A DNA stretch of 64,000 nt. It comes from an uncultured Candidatus Saccharibacteria bacterium. Its GTDB lineage: Bacteria; Patescibacteriota; Saccharimonadia; Saccharimonadales; Saccharimonadaceae. The position numbers and the translations under genes were made by a program. The stretch is taken from the NCBI GenBank assembly GCA_948851665.1, contig CAQOWG010000004.1, positions 8,472 to 72,471 on the forward strand, read 5' to 3'. Under the pieces are notes generated by a model, which was not told the origin of the DNA, ran no database searches, and was given only the letters and a program-made list of their open reading frames with translations. Below are positions 26,183-35,787 of this stretch, one piece after another (position 1 is the first letter of the stretch; each line of letters begins with the position of its first letter).

Positions 26183-27469
26183 CTAGATAAATATTACTCC
26201 AGTACCCTGATTAAATCCAGCATCGTCAAAACCGTAAAAATATTCACCAATCAGCTCAAAAACTTCTTCGAACAAATCGGTAACGGGAAGATAGTCGGAC
26301 GGTGCGGTTACTTCAATGGCAGAATAGTCAAACTTCAAGTCGACATCAAATTTTACATCTTTGGCCGTACCATGAGCCTCAATACGATTTAGCTGGTGGT
26401 TAAAGTCAGAGATTTCGAGATACAGTTGGTAGTCGCTGGGGAAAGTTTTTTCAAAGTCTTTGGCTTTAACGGTCGGAAAATCCTTCACAGCAACATGGCT
26501 AAAATCAAATTCATCAGCGAGATTATTGTAGCAGGCAATGGCCTTTTCGCTGCCGGTAGTCTCGGGCAGAGTATTGACAAAATTAGCCATCTGCTCGTAA
26601 TCAAGCGCAACTTGGTAGCGAGTAGCATCAGAAGTAGAGGATGCTTGGTCGGTCTTGGTAATTTGGACAAAGCGATGAGAATCATAGAGCTTAGCAAGGT
26701 CGGCATTCTCTCCCGTAGCGGACAGGATACAATCATAGAAATCGGTCACTGGTTCAGAAATAGAACTATCAAGGTCAAGAGCATCAAGGACGTCATCAAG
26801 AGAAATCTGCCATGTCTGATTATCGAGTAGTTCGATGACATCGTAAGTGAGCCAGCTCATATCATCGATATCGTCAAGATCAGTCTCCTTGGCGGAAAGC
26901 ACCTCATCGATAGTCTCGGATAGGTTATCGGTTCGGAAATAAATCACACCGTCTGAGAGGATTGTAAAGCTAAGACCGAGTGAGATTTCGTGGTCATCCA
27001 CTATCTCATTGTTGCGATCACGCTCGGAGAGGTTGAGATTAATGACAGAACTATTTGGTAGGCGCATGGAAGATGATGTCAGGGTAATATCGGCAACAGT
27101 AATATTACCATCCTCGTCAGGTTCGGAGCTAGCAATACGGACAGTGCCACTAGTTGAGATATGCTCTGCGGACATAAATTGGCGCATGGCATCATAAGCA
27201 ATAACATCTGGGCTGTTATGAACACAGAAGTACCAAGCAGCGAGGGCGACACCACCAATTAAGACCAGTAGAAATACCACAATACCAACAATGATACCGA
27301 ACTTATGTTTCTTGGGTGGGTTCATTACTACGGTGACAGGCTGATCGCCAGATTGACCAGTAACAACAGTGGCATCTTTATCTACCGTTTCGACTGAGGT
27401 GCTTGGCTCTGTCATGGTAGTTTTGGTAGTGGTTTTAGTGGTGTTTTTACTGTCTTTTGTGGGTTCCAT
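26183..27469 (-). CDS. Single-pass membrane protein with extracellular domain, unknown
   Basis: The 428-residue product has a Thr/Lys-rich cytoplasmic N-terminus (about 1-50), one transmembrane helix (FGIIVGIVVFLLVLIGGVAL) and a beta-rich extracellular part of about 340 residues rich in Asp/Ser/Thr. The start at 27469 has GGAGGGAC upstream and TATAAT 16 bases upstream; an ATG at 27487 lies next to the -10 element and is not used in this reading. The gene precedes the FtsA-like gene, so the pair may act together at the envelope. I do not recognise the family. Confidence 0.75.
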   Translation of the reverse strand: MEPTKDSKNTTKTTTKTTMTEPSTSVETVDKDATVVTGQSGDQPVTVVMNPPKKHKFGIIVGIVVFLLVLIGGVALAAWYFCVHNSPDVIAYDAMRQFMSAEHISTSGTVRIASSEPDEDGNITVADITLTSSSMRLPNSSVINLNLSERDRNNEIVDDHEISLGLSFTILSDGVIYFRTDNLSETIDEVLSAKETDLDDIDDMSWLTYDVIELLDNQTWQISLDDVLDALDLDSSISEPVTDFYDCILSATGENADLAKLYDSHRFVQITKTDQASSTSDATRYQVALDYEQMANFVNTLPETTGSEKAIACYNNLADEFDFSHVAVKDFPTVKAKDFEKTFPSDYQLYLEISDFNHQLNRIEAHGTAKDVKFDVDLKFDYSAIEVTAPSDYLPVTDLFEEVFELIGEYFYGFDDAGFNQGTGVIFI

Positions 27470-27536
27470 GTCCCTCCTTCGTTTCATTATAACATAAAAG
27501 GCGCAGAGAAAAGCAAAAACGTGTTATAATTCGGTT

Positions 27537-28823
27537 ATGGATAAGTTTGTAATTCGAGATATTAAAGCTCGGCAAGTACTCGACAGCCGAGGTAATCCGA
27601 CTGTGGAAGCCGATGTTTACTTGACTTCCGGTCAAGCAGCGCGGGCCATTGTGCCTTCTGGTGCATCAACTGGCGTTGGCGAGGCGCTAGAGCTAAGAGA
27701 TGGCGACCCAAAATATTATGGCGGGAAAAGCGTCTCGAAGGCTATCTGGAATGTTAATAATAAAATTCGCGAAGTATTAGTTGGTAATATCGCCGATCAA
27801 GGTCAAGTAGATCGTTTAATGTTGGAGCTTGACGGAACAGATAATAAAAGTAAGCTGGGAGCTAATGCAATCTTGGCGGTGTCGCTCGCGACGGCAAAAG
27901 TTCTAGCAAAAGCAAATGGCATGCCATTCTATCAATACGTGGCAGCTATTGCAGGTACGACAAACGAGATGAGTCTACCAATGCCGATGATGAACGTGAT
28001 GAATGGCGGCATGCACGCAGATTGGTGCACGGATTTGCAAGAATACATGATTATGCCGGTCGGAGCTGGTTCGATTGACGAAGCGGTGCGGATGGGTGCC
28101 GAAGTTTTTCATACCTTGAAGGACATTTTGAAAGAGCGTGGCTATCCGGTAATGGTCGGCGACGAGGGTGGATATGGTCCACAAGTACGTGATGGTAACA
28201 ATGAGCCGCTCGACTGTATTATGGAAGCGATTGAGGCAGCTGGTTATGAACCCGGTAAACAAATTGCAATTGCCATGGATTCGGCAGCGTCAGAATTTTG
28301 GGCAGACGACCACTACGAACTGAAGACCGATGGATCTTGGAAAACAGCAGACGATATGATTAGTTGGTATGACTGGATGGTCAATAATTATCCAATCGTT
28401 TCGATTGAGGATGGGTTAGGTGAAAACGACTGGGATGGCTGGAAGGCGTTAACCGAACGTTTGGGAAGCAAGATCCAGATTGTCGGTGATGATTTGTTTG
28501 TGACCAATGTGAAGTTGCTCAAAAAAGGCATCAAGGAAAAAGCGGCGAACGCAATTTTGATTAAACCCAATCAGATTGGTACACTTTCCGAAACGATTGC
28601 CGCAGTAAAAATGGCAAAGGAAGCCGGCTTCAGGACGGTAATGTCCCATCGCTCAGGCGAGACCGAGGACACTTCAATTGCACACCTTGCAGTTGGGCTC
28701 GGGACTGGACAAATAAAAACCGGCAGTCTTAGCCGATCGGAGCGGATCTGTAAATACAATGAGCTGATGCGGATTGCAGAAGACCGACCAGATCTGAAAT
28801 TGGCACGGCCGTTCGAAGCGTAA
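27537..28823 (+). CDS. eno: Enolase
   Basis: The 428-residue protein is a complete enolase: IKARQVLDSRGNPTVEADV, the loop SGASTGVGEALELRD, GDEGGYGP, SIEDGLGENDW and the C-terminal VMSHRSGETEDTSIAHLAVG with the active-site residues. It interconverts 2-phosphoglycerate and phosphoenolpyruvate and points to a retained lower glycolysis. TATAAT (27525-27530) is six bases before the ATG, so the mRNA should be leaderless. A strong terminator follows at 28832. Confidence 0.97.
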   Translation: MDKFVIRDIKARQVLDSRGNPTVEADVYLTSGQAARAIVPSGASTGVGEALELRDGDPKYYGGKSVSKAIWNVNNKIREVLVGNIADQGQVDRLMLELDGTDNKSKLGANAILAVSLATAKVLAKANGMPFYQYVAAIAGTTNEMSLPMPMMNVMNGGMHADWCTDLQEYMIMPVGAGSIDEAVRMGAEVFHTLKDILKERGYPVMVGDEGGYGPQVRDGNNEPLDCIMEAIEAAGYEPGKQIAIAMDSAASEFWADDHYELKTDGSWKTADDMISWYDWMVNNYPIVSIEDGLGENDWDGWKALTERLGSKIQIVGDDLFVTNVKLLKKGIKEKAANAILIKPNQIGTLSETIAAVKMAKEAGFRTVMSHRSGETEDTSIAHLAVGLGTGQIKTGSLSRSERICKYNELMRIAEDRPDLKLARPFEA

Positions 28824-28831
28824 GATTATCA

Positions 28832-28866
28832 CCAAAAAACCTTAGTGCTGGCGCTAAGGTTTTTGG
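28832..28866. terminator. Bidirectional terminator between enolase and FISUMP tail B
   Basis: CCAAAAAACCTTAG-type arms at 28832-28847 pair with CGCTAAGGTTTTTGG at 28852-28866, with T runs on both strands. Its AAAACCTTA arm is shared with the terminators next to the FISUMP tail at 6404-6733. Confidence 0.8.
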
Positions 28867-29075
28867 TTTGCTACTTCGCGCAGAGCAAAGCCGAGGCCAC
28901 GGAAATCGTTAGCCTGGGCGATGACAGAGCCGATCCACGTAGCCAGGTGGCGCCCGTTGGTAGCTGCGCCAGCCGTACTAGACCGCCAGCGGCCCTCCGC
29001 CGTACGTTCGTGGAGGTAGCCGTAGGAACGGTGGTAGTAGCCAGTACGCAGGAACTGGAGAGGCCAAAGGTTAGC
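28854..29075 (-). pseudogene. Start-less FISUMP-type C-terminal cassette (copy B)
   Basis: Directly after the stop of the FISUMP gene, the minus strand reads (after a TAG) ANLWPLQFLRTGYYHRSYGY, then GRWRSSTAG and LGFALREVANQKP with a stop at 28854-28856. It has no start codon. It aligns without gaps for about 67 codons with copy A; ends are identical (WPLQFLRTG and GFALR) while about 23 internal codons differ, nearly all by amino-acid changes. In this copy the family's RCV cysteine codon has become Glu. It ends in a terminator carrying the same AAAACCTTA arm as copy A, so tail plus terminator looks like a unit. Confidence 0.7.
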
Positions 29076-29082
29076 CTAGCTC

Positions 29083-29766
29083 TTAGCGTGCAACACAGCG
29101 AATAGAAAGACCGTGCACCTTGAGAACGCTTGCTACGCCAGGCCAGATTTTGCCGCTGTCGTAGTTGAGGAGATTGGCGTAACCTACGTTCGTACTGCTA
29201 CTATTGGTCCAATAGGTTTGTCTGATGCCAACTTGACTGATTTCACCAGACTGATGGTCATAAAAGCCTGTTGGTGAAAAATTCATAGGGAAAGCGTACA
29301 GGGTATCTATGGTAACGTCCGGGATAAAGCCAGTCACTCCAGTATAAAACTGGGTTAGATTATAAAATGATTTGACTGAGCCGTCGGTAATGCCGACACT
29401 ACTATTCCCCCCAGCTGGCAACGTCCATCCCTTAGGACAGATAGAATCTTGTACGGCACCATCAATAACACGATCGCCATCAGTCGTCGAGTCGGTGTCT
29501 GTTAACTTGCCGCTGCCAGCCGTTGCGGCGAACCAGTTGTAGTAATTGCCACGCTGAGCGTAGCCAGCTTCGCCAGAGAGAGTAGGAATAATATCGCCAT
29601 CTTTGCTTCTGAGTTCGCCACCGTTTTGACTATAGACTTTAATATTATAATCATTGGCTTTGACGACTGTGAGAGAGACTGGTAGATAGAAGTAGGCTCT
29701 GTCGATGCCGACTTTGCTCTGCGTGGCATAGCGCGAAGTAATGAACATTTTTACGTTTTTGTTCAT
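29083..29766 (-). CDS. FISUMP-domain protein, probably N-terminally truncated
   Basis: The 227-residue frame contains the FISUMP (Fibrobacter major paralogous) domain: YAQRGNYYNWFAATAGSG, SICPKGWTLPAGG, FYNLTQFYTGVTG and YWTNSSST...LSIRCVAR at the end. Members are normally exported, lectin-like proteins, but this frame lacks a signal peptide: it starts MNKNVKMFITSRYATQSKVG inside what should be the mature protein. The ATG at 29766 with GGGGAA upstream is the best start available; a TTG at 29778 is possible. It may be a 5'-truncated remnant. It is followed immediately by tail cassette B. Its own C-terminus is only distantly similar to copies A and B. Confidence 0.65.
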   Translation of the reverse strand: MNKNVKMFITSRYATQSKVGIDRAYFYLPVSLTVVKANDYNIKVYSQNGGELRSKDGDIIPTLSGEAGYAQRGNYYNWFAATAGSGKLTDTDSTTDGDRVIDGAVQDSICPKGWTLPAGGNSSVGITDGSVKSFYNLTQFYTGVTGFIPDVTIDTLYAFPMNFSPTGFYDHQSGEISQVGIRQTYWTNSSSTNVGYANLLNYDSGKIWPGVASVLKVHGLSIRCVAR

Positions 29767-29806
29767 TCTATTCCCCAATATAACAGGGGTGAAGTGAAAT
29801 TTCTAG

Positions 29807-29830
29807 TGTACAATTTTTGAAAAATGTACA
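29807..29830. repeat. Dyad TGTACA-N12-TGTACA between FISUMP gene and dnaE
   Basis: TGTACA (29807-29812) and TGTACA (29825-29830) flank ATTTTT/AAAAA arms, giving an almost perfect hairpin. It may be an operator or a weak terminator for dnaE. Confidence 0.4.
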
Positions 29831-29878
29831 TTAGACCCGTAGTCTTGGAGTTTCCTTCTTTGGATTATTCTGTACCAC

Positions 29879-32800
29879 CTATTGCACTTTAACAGCTGCT
29901 GCACCGAGCAAATTAGCAAGAGATTCAGTGAGCTCGGGAGAAGTCTCAACTTTGAATGGCAGTTTCATAGGACGCTTGACTTCACCGTCCTTCAAGACCA
30001 TGATGACTTCCTGGATGCCAGGATTGCGCTCGCAAATGTGACGAATTTCAGAAAGTTTTTCAGCGTCAGTAGGATCTTCGATAAGGACATAGAGCCGTTC
30101 GTGGCGACGATCTTTGGGTGGGGTGGTGACGCGACGAACCGGTTCATCGGACGCAGCGGAACCATTGTTCTGACGACCGCCACTATAGCTAACGCCAGTG
30201 GCGCGGGAACGACGCGGTCCAGCTGGAGCAGCTTTGGGTAGTGGGAGTTTGGCGCCAGTAGAGCGATACGACGTGAGAATTTCATCAGGAATCACTTCGA
30301 TACTATCGGCGATAACTTTGACTTCATTCGTGATATTACCGTTTTTATCCTTGGCATTGATGCGCCCAGTGATTTTAATAATAGCATCTTGTTCAAGTTT
30401 GGCGCCATATTCTTCGTAGAGTTTCGGAAAAATGATGACTTCTTGTTCGGCAACTTTATTCTCTAGCTTGATGAAGGCCATGCGAGTATTACTCTTGGTC
30501 ATGATAGCGCGAGAGGCGCTGATGATGCCACCAATAGTAACAGTTTTGCCGTCATTTTCGGCAGTAATTAAGTCGTAGGGGTGTGTCTGCTCATCGAAAT
30601 ACACATCGTAGCGATCAAGCGGGTGCGAAGAAATATAGAGGCCCATCAAATCGCGCTCCCAGAGAAGCCGTTCCTTTTCGGAGACTTTGGTTGGGGAAGG
30701 TCGAATCTCCGGTTCAGGGATCTCGCCGGCGTTACCCATCGCGCCGAAAAGATCAGTCTGGCCAGAATCAGTATCTTTTTGGCGCTTAGCCCCGTAGGCT
30801 TGGATGTTTTCGAGATTGAAGAGCAGATCCGAGCGGTCACCAAAACGGTCAAAGGCGCCAGTTCTAATAGCGGATTCCCAAGATTTCTTGTTGAACTTAG
30901 TAGCATTGACCCGGGCTGAAAAATCACAGACCGATTTGAAAGGTCCATTTTTATCGCGCTCAGGAATAACAAATTCTTCGACGAGCGATTTACCCATATT
31001 CTTGATACCAGAAAGACCGAAGCGAATAGTTCTCTCGCCGCCAACAATACCAAAGTCGCCGTATGACTCGTTGATGTCGGGACCGAGCACTTTGAGTCCC
31101 ATACGACGACATTCAGAAATCTCGATAGCGAGACGATCGGTCCAGCGCATATCAGCAGTCATCAAAGCCGCCATGAAGGCGTCTGGATAATGGGCCTTAA
31201 GGTAGGCAGTCCAGTAGGCGATCAAAGCATAGCACGCGGCGTGGGACTTATTGAAACAGTAGTTGGCGAAATCGAGCAGCTGGTCCCAGAACTTTTCGGC
31301 AATTTCTTTAGTGGCGCCGCCAACTTTCACCGCACCGTCGATGAACTCAGGCTTTACCTTGTTCATAAGGTCAATTTTCTTCTTCCCTACTGCTTTACGC
31401 AAAGTATCGGCCTGACCACCCGTAAATCCACACCATTCCTTGGAAATCTGCATGAACTGTTCCTGATAAATCAAGATGCCATAAGTATTTTTGAGGGAGT
31501 TTTCGAGGCCAGGGTGGAGATAGGTAATTGGCTCATCGCCATGCTTGCGACGAATAAAGCTATCAATAAACTGCATTGGACCAGGACGATAGAGCGCCAC
31601 CATAGCGATAATATCCTCAAAGGTACTGGCTTTGAGGTCGCGCAAATAGCGTTTCATGCCAGCAGATTCCAGCTGGAAAACGCCGGTGGTCTCAGCGCGT
31701 TGGAGAAGCGCATACGTTTCAGCATCGTCAAGCGGTAACTGAGAGAGGTCAAGGTCATTATTATACACCTTGCGAATCATACGAAGGGCGTTATTGATAA
31801 CTGATAAGTTGGAAAGGCCAAGGAAGTCCATTTTGAGTAGGCCAAGCTCTTCGACTTGAGTCATCGGGAACTGCGTGGCAATTGGGCCTTTAGCAGAAAC
31901 TTCAAGAGGAAGGAACTTTTCAAGTTCATCTGGAGCAATCACAACACCACAAGCGTGAACACCGTGGTTACGAATGGTGCCTTCAAGATTTTCGGCAAAG
32001 TCCAAGACTTCTTTGGATATTGGGTTGGTTTCATATTCCTGCTTAAGCTCTGGGACTTCCTTAACAGCGTTTTTGAGTTTGACATGATGTCCCTGAATTG
32101 GATCGGGAACCATTTTAGCAAGTCGGTCGGCATCAGCATAAGGTACTTCTAGTACGCGTGAAACGTCGCGCACGGCGTTTTTGGCCATCATTTTACCAAA
32201 CGTCACGATATTGGAAACCCGGCCAAAGCCGTACTTGCGACTACAATACTCAATCACTTCGTCTCGACGCGTATCTTGGATGTCGGTATCAATATCAGGC
32301 ATAGAAATACGATCGGGGTTCAAAAACCGCTCAAAGAGCAGGTCATAGCGCAACGGGTCGAGCTCAGTAATACGAAGTGCGTAGGCGAGAATGCTACCAG
32401 CAGCTGATCCACGACCAGGCCCAAAGACGATACGTTGAGCCTTACCCCAGTTAATAAAATCTTGCACGATCAGGAAATAGCCGTTATAGCCCATTTTGTT
32501 GACCACGCCCAGCTCATAGTCAATGCGTGGCAGGACTTTCAGCTTCTCCTCGGCACGTTCAGGCGTGGCGTCAACCTCTTCAAGAATCTTACGACATTCA
32601 GCGACGGTTAGGTTCGTAGTTTCTTCTAATTTTTTACCGCCATAACGATACACTAGCCCCTGAAAAACTAGCTTATCAAGGAAGTCTTTTTCGCTGGTTT
32701 CACCGTCTGGCAATGGGAATTTTGGAATTAAAATACGACCGAGTTGCAAATCGACATTGCAACGGTCAGCAATACGGCGCGTGTTACGGATGGCCTCTGG

Positions 32801-33631
32801 AAATTCCTTGCCCCAACGAGCAATAATATCTTTGGGCGGGATAACATGCAGTTCGAGATCTTTCATCGACATCCGATTTGGGTCGGAAAGGTTAGAAGCA
32901 GTTCCAACACAAAGTAGCACTTCGTGAGCATCCTGATCTTCACTATGCAGATAGTGGGCATCGCACGTTACAACTAGTGGCAAACCAGTTTCTTCAGCGA
33001 TTTTAGCGAGGTGCTGGTTGATGCCATTTTGTACATCCCAGTGCGAAGGCGAATCAGGATGGCCGTGATCTTGCATCTCCAAATAGAAACGGTCTTTATA
33101 AATATTGCTATACCAGTCGACTAGCTCGAGGGCACGCTTGGTGTCGTTGGCGCGCAAAGCCTCGGAAATTTCCGAACCAGCACAACCAGAAAGGCAGATA
33201 ATCCCCTCGCTGAACTTTTCCATTAGGTCATGATCAATGCGCGGTTTGTAGTAGCGGCCGTTAATTTCTGCTTCCGACATCAAGTGGCAAAGGTTCTCAA
33301 AACCTTGGTTATTCATAGCGAGCAAGGTAATATGAAAACGTTGCTTATCGTGAGCCGGATCGCGGTCGGTCATTTTGCGCGCAGCGACGTAAGCCTCTAG
33401 ACCAAGGACTGGCTTGACGCCAGCGTCATTGCAAGATTTATAAAGCTCAACAAGTCCCGACATAGTACCGTGATCGGTCACGGCCACGGCTTCCATGCCT
33501 TCTGACTTGACAAAGTCAACTAAATCTGGGATTTTAGTAAGGCCATCAAGCAAAGAATAGTGGGTATGGTTGTGTAGGTGAACAAAATCGCTTGATTTTA
33601 GTGGCTCAGAATCTTTCGTTACCTCCGTCAT
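29879..33631 (-). CDS. dnaE: DNA polymerase III subunit alpha
   Basis: The 1250-residue protein is a DnaE1-type replicative polymerase: PHP domain with HLHNHTHYSLLDGL, palm motifs with RGSAAGSILAYALRI and PDIDTDIQD (catalytic aspartates), the thumb/fingers region, a helix-hairpin-helix segment, and an OB-fold (VTIGGIISASRAIMT). The C-terminal part after about residue 1120 is a low-complexity linker plus a small domain with EDPTDAEKL. The start at 33631 is chosen because TATAAT lies ten bases upstream and the PHP homology begins shortly after. Length is near the family norm of about 1160 plus the extended C-terminus. Confidence 0.95.
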   Translation of the reverse strand: MTEVTKDSEPLKSSDFVHLHNHTHYSLLDGLTKIPDLVDFVKSEGMEAVAVTDHGTMSGLVELYKSCNDAGVKPVLGLEAYVAARKMTDRDPAHDKQRFHITLLAMNNQGFENLCHLMSEAEINGRYYKPRIDHDLMEKFSEGIICLSGCAGSEISEALRANDTKRALELVDWYSNIYKDRFYLEMQDHGHPDSPSHWDVQNGINQHLAKIAEETGLPLVVTCDAHYLHSEDQDAHEVLLCVGTASNLSDPNRMSMKDLELHVIPPKDIIARWGKEFPEAIRNTRRIADRCNVDLQLGRILIPKFPLPDGETSEKDFLDKLVFQGLVYRYGGKKLEETTNLTVAECRKILEEVDATPERAEEKLKVLPRIDYELGVVNKMGYNGYFLIVQDFINWGKAQRIVFGPGRGSAAGSILAYALRITELDPLRYDLLFERFLNPDRISMPDIDTDIQDTRRDEVIEYCSRKYGFGRVSNIVTFGKMMAKNAVRDVSRVLEVPYADADRLAKMVPDPIQGHHVKLKNAVKEVPELKQEYETNPISKEVLDFAENLEGTIRNHGVHACGVVIAPDELEKFLPLEVSAKGPIATQFPMTQVEELGLLKMDFLGLSNLSVINNALRMIRKVYNNDLDLSQLPLDDAETYALLQRAETTGVFQLESAGMKRYLRDLKASTFEDIIAMVALYRPGPMQFIDSFIRRKHGDEPITYLHPGLENSLKNTYGILIYQEQFMQISKEWCGFTGGQADTLRKAVGKKKIDLMNKVKPEFIDGAVKVGGATKEIAEKFWDQLLDFANYCFNKSHAACYALIAYWTAYLKAHYPDAFMAALMTADMRWTDRLAIEISECRRMGLKVLGPDINESYGDFGIVGGERTIRFGLSGIKNMGKSLVEEFVIPERDKNGPFKSVCDFSARVNATKFNKKSWESAIRTGAFDRFGDRSDLLFNLENIQAYGAKRQKDTDSGQTDLFGAMGNAGEIPEPEIRPSPTKVSEKERLLWERDLMGLYISSHPLDRYDVYFDEQTHPYDLITAENDGKTVTIGGIISASRAIMTKSNTRMAFIKLENKVAEQEVIIFPKLYEEYGAKLEQDAIIKITGRINAKDKNGNITNEVKVIADSIEVIPDEILTSYRSTGAKLPLPKAAPAGPRRSRATGVSYSGGRQNNGSAASDEPVRRVTTPPKDRRHERLYVLIEDPTDAEKLSEIRHICERNPGIQEVIMVLKDGEVKRPMKLPFKVETSPELTESLANLLGAAAVKVQ

Positions 33632-33738
33632 ACTGTATATAATTATAGCACGATTCAATGAGAGATGAACCAAGATTTATTTATACTCAGAAAGGGGTGA
33701 GGAGATTTAATAGCTCCTCACTGATTTAGGGCGTTAAA

Positions 33739-34098
33739 TTATTTGCGTTTGGCAGATTTTTTGGCTTCGACGGCGGCTTCCTTGGCTTCAGCTTTAGCCT
33801 GTTCGGCTGCAGCTTCCATTTCGGCAGCCTCAGCAGCGTCTTCGGCGGCGTAGCGCTTGGATTGATTTTCCATTGCACGGACAGCAAAATTCTTGACGAT
33901 TCCACCGACTGAGGTCATGCCTTTGACGTTGTCGACGATATCGTCGGCCTTAGTGGCAATTTGCTGACCAGTAGCGATGACTTTTTTGGCTTCCTCGGTA
34001 GCTTGAATAAGTTTGATAGCAAGCACGATGCCAGCAATCAAAAAGATAAATAGCGTAATCGAGAGAATTACGACTAGAATCCAAGTTGCTATTTCCAT
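33739..34098 (-). CDS. Small membrane protein with Ala/Glu/Lys coiled coil (DUF948-like)
   Basis: The 119-residue protein has an N-terminal transmembrane helix (WILVVILSITLFIFLIAGIV) and a long helical, Ala/Glu/Lys-rich C-terminal half (about 75-119) that looks like a coiled coil; the middle TGQQIATKADDIVDNVKGM resembles DUF948/YtxG-like proteins. A GGAGG Shine-Dalgarno precedes the ATG. It is 25 bases downstream-side of galU on the same strand. Function is unknown. Confidence 0.7.
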   Translation of the reverse strand: MEIATWILVVILSITLFIFLIAGIVLAIKLIQATEEAKKVIATGQQIATKADDIVDNVKGMTSVGGIVKNFAVRAMENQSKRYAAEDAAEAAEMEAAAEQAKAEAKEAAVEAKKSAKRK

Positions 34099-34122
34099 TT
34101 TTACCTCCTTTTGGTGATAATA

Positions 34123-35001
34123 TTAATGTTGTCGGACAAAATCCCTTACTTCGTCAGCATAGCTCTCGTGTTCGAGAATATACTGAGCAAGAGCAATACT
34201 ATAATTCTTAGGATCACCAGTAGTGAGCCAACGGCCAGAAGTCTTTTCGACATAGACTGGACTAGACTCAGCAATAGCTGTAATGGCGTCGACAGTCCAC
34301 AGTTCCCCGTCAAGGCCAGTCTGGTCTGGTTTCAAGTAGTCAAAAATACGCGGAGTGAGCAGATAGCGGCCATAACTTGCAAGATTAGACGGAGCGTCAG
34401 CTGGAGCGGGTTTTTCAACAATGTGATCGAGTAGCATATCAGTACCGTCCTTAAGCTTGGCAATGCCGTATCGATCTAGAACATCCTGAGGCATTTCCTG
34501 CGCCACGATAATTGCTTCGGCATCGGGGTGGGTCGCATAAGAATCGATTAAAGTTTTAATATCGGAATTACCAAACACCACATCATCTGAATACGCAACC
34601 ACAAAGGCTTCATCGTCTTCAATAAAGTCGCGTGCCGATGCGATTGGCGAGCCGTTGCCATAGGGCAGACTGGGGTCTTGCTCAATAACAGTGATTTTGG
34701 GGAAGTTCAAAACTTCAGCCACAGGCGCGAAGCGGTCCTCCTTGCCCTGGCGAATCATTAGATCTGAAATAGCCGTAGCTGGGTCATGGAAATAGTCATC
34801 ATAGAGCGGTCGCCCTTTGGTGGTGGCAACAATGATAATTTCCTCAATACCAGCAGTAATGCACTCCTCAACTACGAGTTGCATGATTGGCTTATTGCCT
34901 AGTGGCAACATAGCTTTCGGGATGGTTTTGGTGAGCGGAAGGAAGCGACTAGCGCAACCTGCATCGGTGATAATAGCCTTGGTCGGCAAACGATACTTCA
35001 T
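34123..35001 (-). CDS. galU: UTP-glucose-1-phosphate uridylyltransferase
   Basis: The 292-residue protein matches GalU: the nucleotide-binding KAIITDAGCASRFLPLTK (a variant of the usual G-x-G-T-R-F/L-P motif, here GCASRFLP), IPKAMLPLGNKP with the catalytic Lys, VEKPAP and GRYLLTPRIF. It makes UDP-glucose for surface polysaccharides or glycolipids. The start at 35001 has AAGGAG upstream and TGTGCTATAAT further up; the in-frame extension to 35136 is not supported. Confidence 0.92.
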   Translation of the reverse strand: MKYRLPTKAIITDAGCASRFLPLTKTIPKAMLPLGNKPIMQLVVEECITAGIEEIIIVATTKGRPLYDDYFHDPATAISDLMIRQGKEDRFAPVAEVLNFPKITVIEQDPSLPYGNGSPIASARDFIEDDEAFVVAYSDDVVFGNSDIKTLIDSYATHPDAEAIIVAQEMPQDVLDRYGIAKLKDGTDMLLDHIVEKPAPADAPSNLASYGRYLLTPRIFDYLKPDQTGLDGELWTVDAITAIAESSPVYVEKTSGRWLTTGDPKNYSIALAQYILEHESYADEVRDFVRQH

Positions 35002-35032
35002 ATAGGTCTCCTTGAAGTAGATTATAGCACAA

Positions 35033-35653
35033 TCAGGACTTTTTGACGCTGGACTTTTTGGCTGCATGGGCACGCTTGGCGGCCTCACGACGAGCAGCGC
35101 GGTCTTCGAGCTGCTGGGTACGGTTATGTATACCATAAATTAGATTGGAGACGCCAAAGATAAGCATATAAGCGCCAAAGAAGCGGATAAAATCAACGTT
35201 AGTGAGATGACCGGAGTTAATAATCACGATACCAAAGACGATACCGCAGAGACCGCAAAGAATCCAAATGAAGCGGTCGGTCGGGTCAACCGTGGTACGA
35301 AAACCAACTAGGACTTCGAAGGCGCCACGAATCAGAGTGTAGGCGGCCACAAGCGAGATGTGCCAAACCATACCTTCGTTCATAAAAAGCAGCAAGGCAA
35401 TACCAAAAGTGGCGTCAAAGATTGCCACGAGAATAGAAACTAGCCAACCTTCGTGAACGCGGCTGCGATAGAGCGAATTGGCAAATTCGACAATGGCGAG
35501 CGCAAGCAAGGCGATGCCAATGACCGGAATAAGGCTAGTAGAGGTTTCGCGTGAGGTGAAAAGTGTGAGACAACCGAATAGTAGCGTGATGCCGCCTTGA
35601 AACATGAATACTAACCAATGGCTATCAATATATTTACGTTTAATTTGAGCCAT
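35033..35653 (-). CDS. HdeD/DUF308-family membrane protein
   Basis: The 206-residue protein has six hydrophobic helices in three repeated pairs (for example FMFQGGITLLFGCLTLF, IGIALLALAIVEFAN, HISLVAAYTLIRGAFEVLVG, ILCGLCGIVFGIVIIN), the pattern of the HdeD acid-resistance membrane family. The C-terminal tail is basic and Ala-rich. AGGAGG precedes the ATG and TATAAT lies 27 bases upstream. Specific function is unknown. Confidence 0.8.
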   Translation of the reverse strand: MAQIKRKYIDSHWLVFMFQGGITLLFGCLTLFTSRETSTSLIPVIGIALLALAIVEFANSLYRSRVHEGWLVSILVAIFDATFGIALLLFMNEGMVWHISLVAAYTLIRGAFEVLVGFRTTVDPTDRFIWILCGLCGIVFGIVIINSGHLTNVDFIRFFGAYMLIFGVSNLIYGIHNRTQQLEDRAARREAAKRAHAAKKSSVKKS

Positions 35654-35787
35654 AAATCCTCCTAAATAATGTTTCTATTATACCATAACGGGGCGTAAAA
35701 ATGTGGGATTTCGTAGGGATTCGAAGGGATTTTATGCTGGTTCATGACATTTTTTTGGTATTTTTGGCAAAATTAGTATAATTAGTA

